DNA from: Rhodoferax sp.
GTDB lineage: Bacteria; Pseudomonadota; Gammaproteobacteria; Burkholderiales; Burkholderiaceae_C
Reading direction: 5' to 3'
Assembly (NCBI GenBank): GCA_028711355.1
Contig: JAQTSL010000206.1
Location: 1-6,656 of the forward strand
Length of the DNA stretch: 6,656 nucleotides
This document shows, one piece after another, positions 6,484 through 6,656 of the stretch. Both the position numbers and the translations under genes were made by a program. The notes under the pieces are model-generated. The model saw nothing but the letters and a program-made list of their open reading frames with translations. It made no database searches and was not told where the DNA came from. Each line of letters begins with the position of its first letter. Within the stretch, counting starts at the first letter, position 1.

Positions 6484-6573
6484 GCCGATTTGCGGTCATT
6501 TTGGACGGTCATTCGTTGTTCATAGCTGGGCTATGAACGCCTCACGCCCGCCCAAACTGCCTCGCAACTCGCC
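6484..6573. repeat. Long imperfect palindrome (about 90 bp), intergenic repeat-like element
   Basis: The centre is perfect: GTTCATAGC (6518-6526), TGG (6527-6529), GCTATGAAC (6530-6538). The symmetry continues outward. Left arm 6490-6526 and the reverse complement of 6530-6567 both begin TTGCG and end GTTCATAGC. With one gap, 28 of 37 paired positions match, and weaker symmetry reaches about 6484/6573. The left arm also carries two direct copies of CGGTCATT (6493-6500 and 6506-6513). Transcribed, it would fold into a long hairpin. It may be a MITE-like or REP-like element, or a regulatory or attenuating structure before a gene outside the window. No open frame or transposase is associated with it. 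Confidence 0.6.
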
Positions 6574-6656
6574 TCGCCATCCATCTGAATACGAAGGGAC
6601 TTCCCTCTTCCCGGTAACGGCATCAACGTGCCATGATTGGGTTTTGGAAGTCAATC

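Larger units (their letters stand above)
6435..6656. other. Gene-free right end of window
   Basis: These 222 bp contain no reading frame with protein-like features on either strand. Besides the 6454-6468 hairpin and the long palindrome, AGGGA-CT-TCCCT (6595-6606) is a short 5-bp dyad. The final 50 bases show nothing I can name; they may be the upstream region of a gene beyond the window. Confidence 0.5.

Noticed and set aside
6596..6605. GGGACTTCCC, which resembles a eukaryotic NF-kappaB site
   Set aside because: The DNA is bacterial and the match is a chance property of a short dyad.

Overview
The window is about 6.7 kb of GC-rich DNA with densely packed genes. Codon use and protein families suggest a betaproteobacterium of the order Burkholderiales, most likely Comamonadaceae (Rhodoferax/Polaromonas-like). 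That assignment rests on recognising family-typical protein sequences, not on any marker gene, so it is inference. I see no rRNA, tRNA, CRISPR array, transposase or phage gene.

Left part (1-2114, + strand): the 3' end of a gene whose visible tail looks like the end of a PAS domain, probably from a CheB/CheR-type or other PAS signalling protein. It overlaps by ATGA with a complete hybrid sensor histidine kinase (PAS, HisKA, HATPase, then a C-terminal receiver). The two probably form one signalling operon. A short hairpin-bearing spacer (2115-2186) separates this operon from the convergent gene that follows.

Middle part (2187-5912, - strand): read in the direction of transcription, an AsmA-family membrane-anchored protein comes first. 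It overlaps by ATGA with a lipoprotein of the phospholipase D/cardiolipin synthase family carrying two intact HKD motifs. After a 94-bp gap comes a 97-residue ferritin-like protein whose spacing of Glu, Tyr and ExxH residues resembles the encapsulated-ferritin type. AsmA-like proteins are implicated in phospholipid traffic to the outer membrane, so the coupled AsmA-PLD pair suggests a cell-envelope lipid module.

Right part (5913-6656): a 102-bp divergent intergenic region, then a small secreted YXWGXW-repeat protein on the + strand. The last 222 bp hold no gene I can support, but they contain a small perfect hairpin and a roughly 90-bp imperfect palindrome centred on a perfect 9-bp stem, which looks like an intergenic repeat element.

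Most of the content is ordinary for this bacterial group. The items most worth a second look are the AsmA-PLD coupling with a probably periplasm-facing HKD enzyme, the stand-alone EncFtn-like ferritin, and the long palindrome at the right end.
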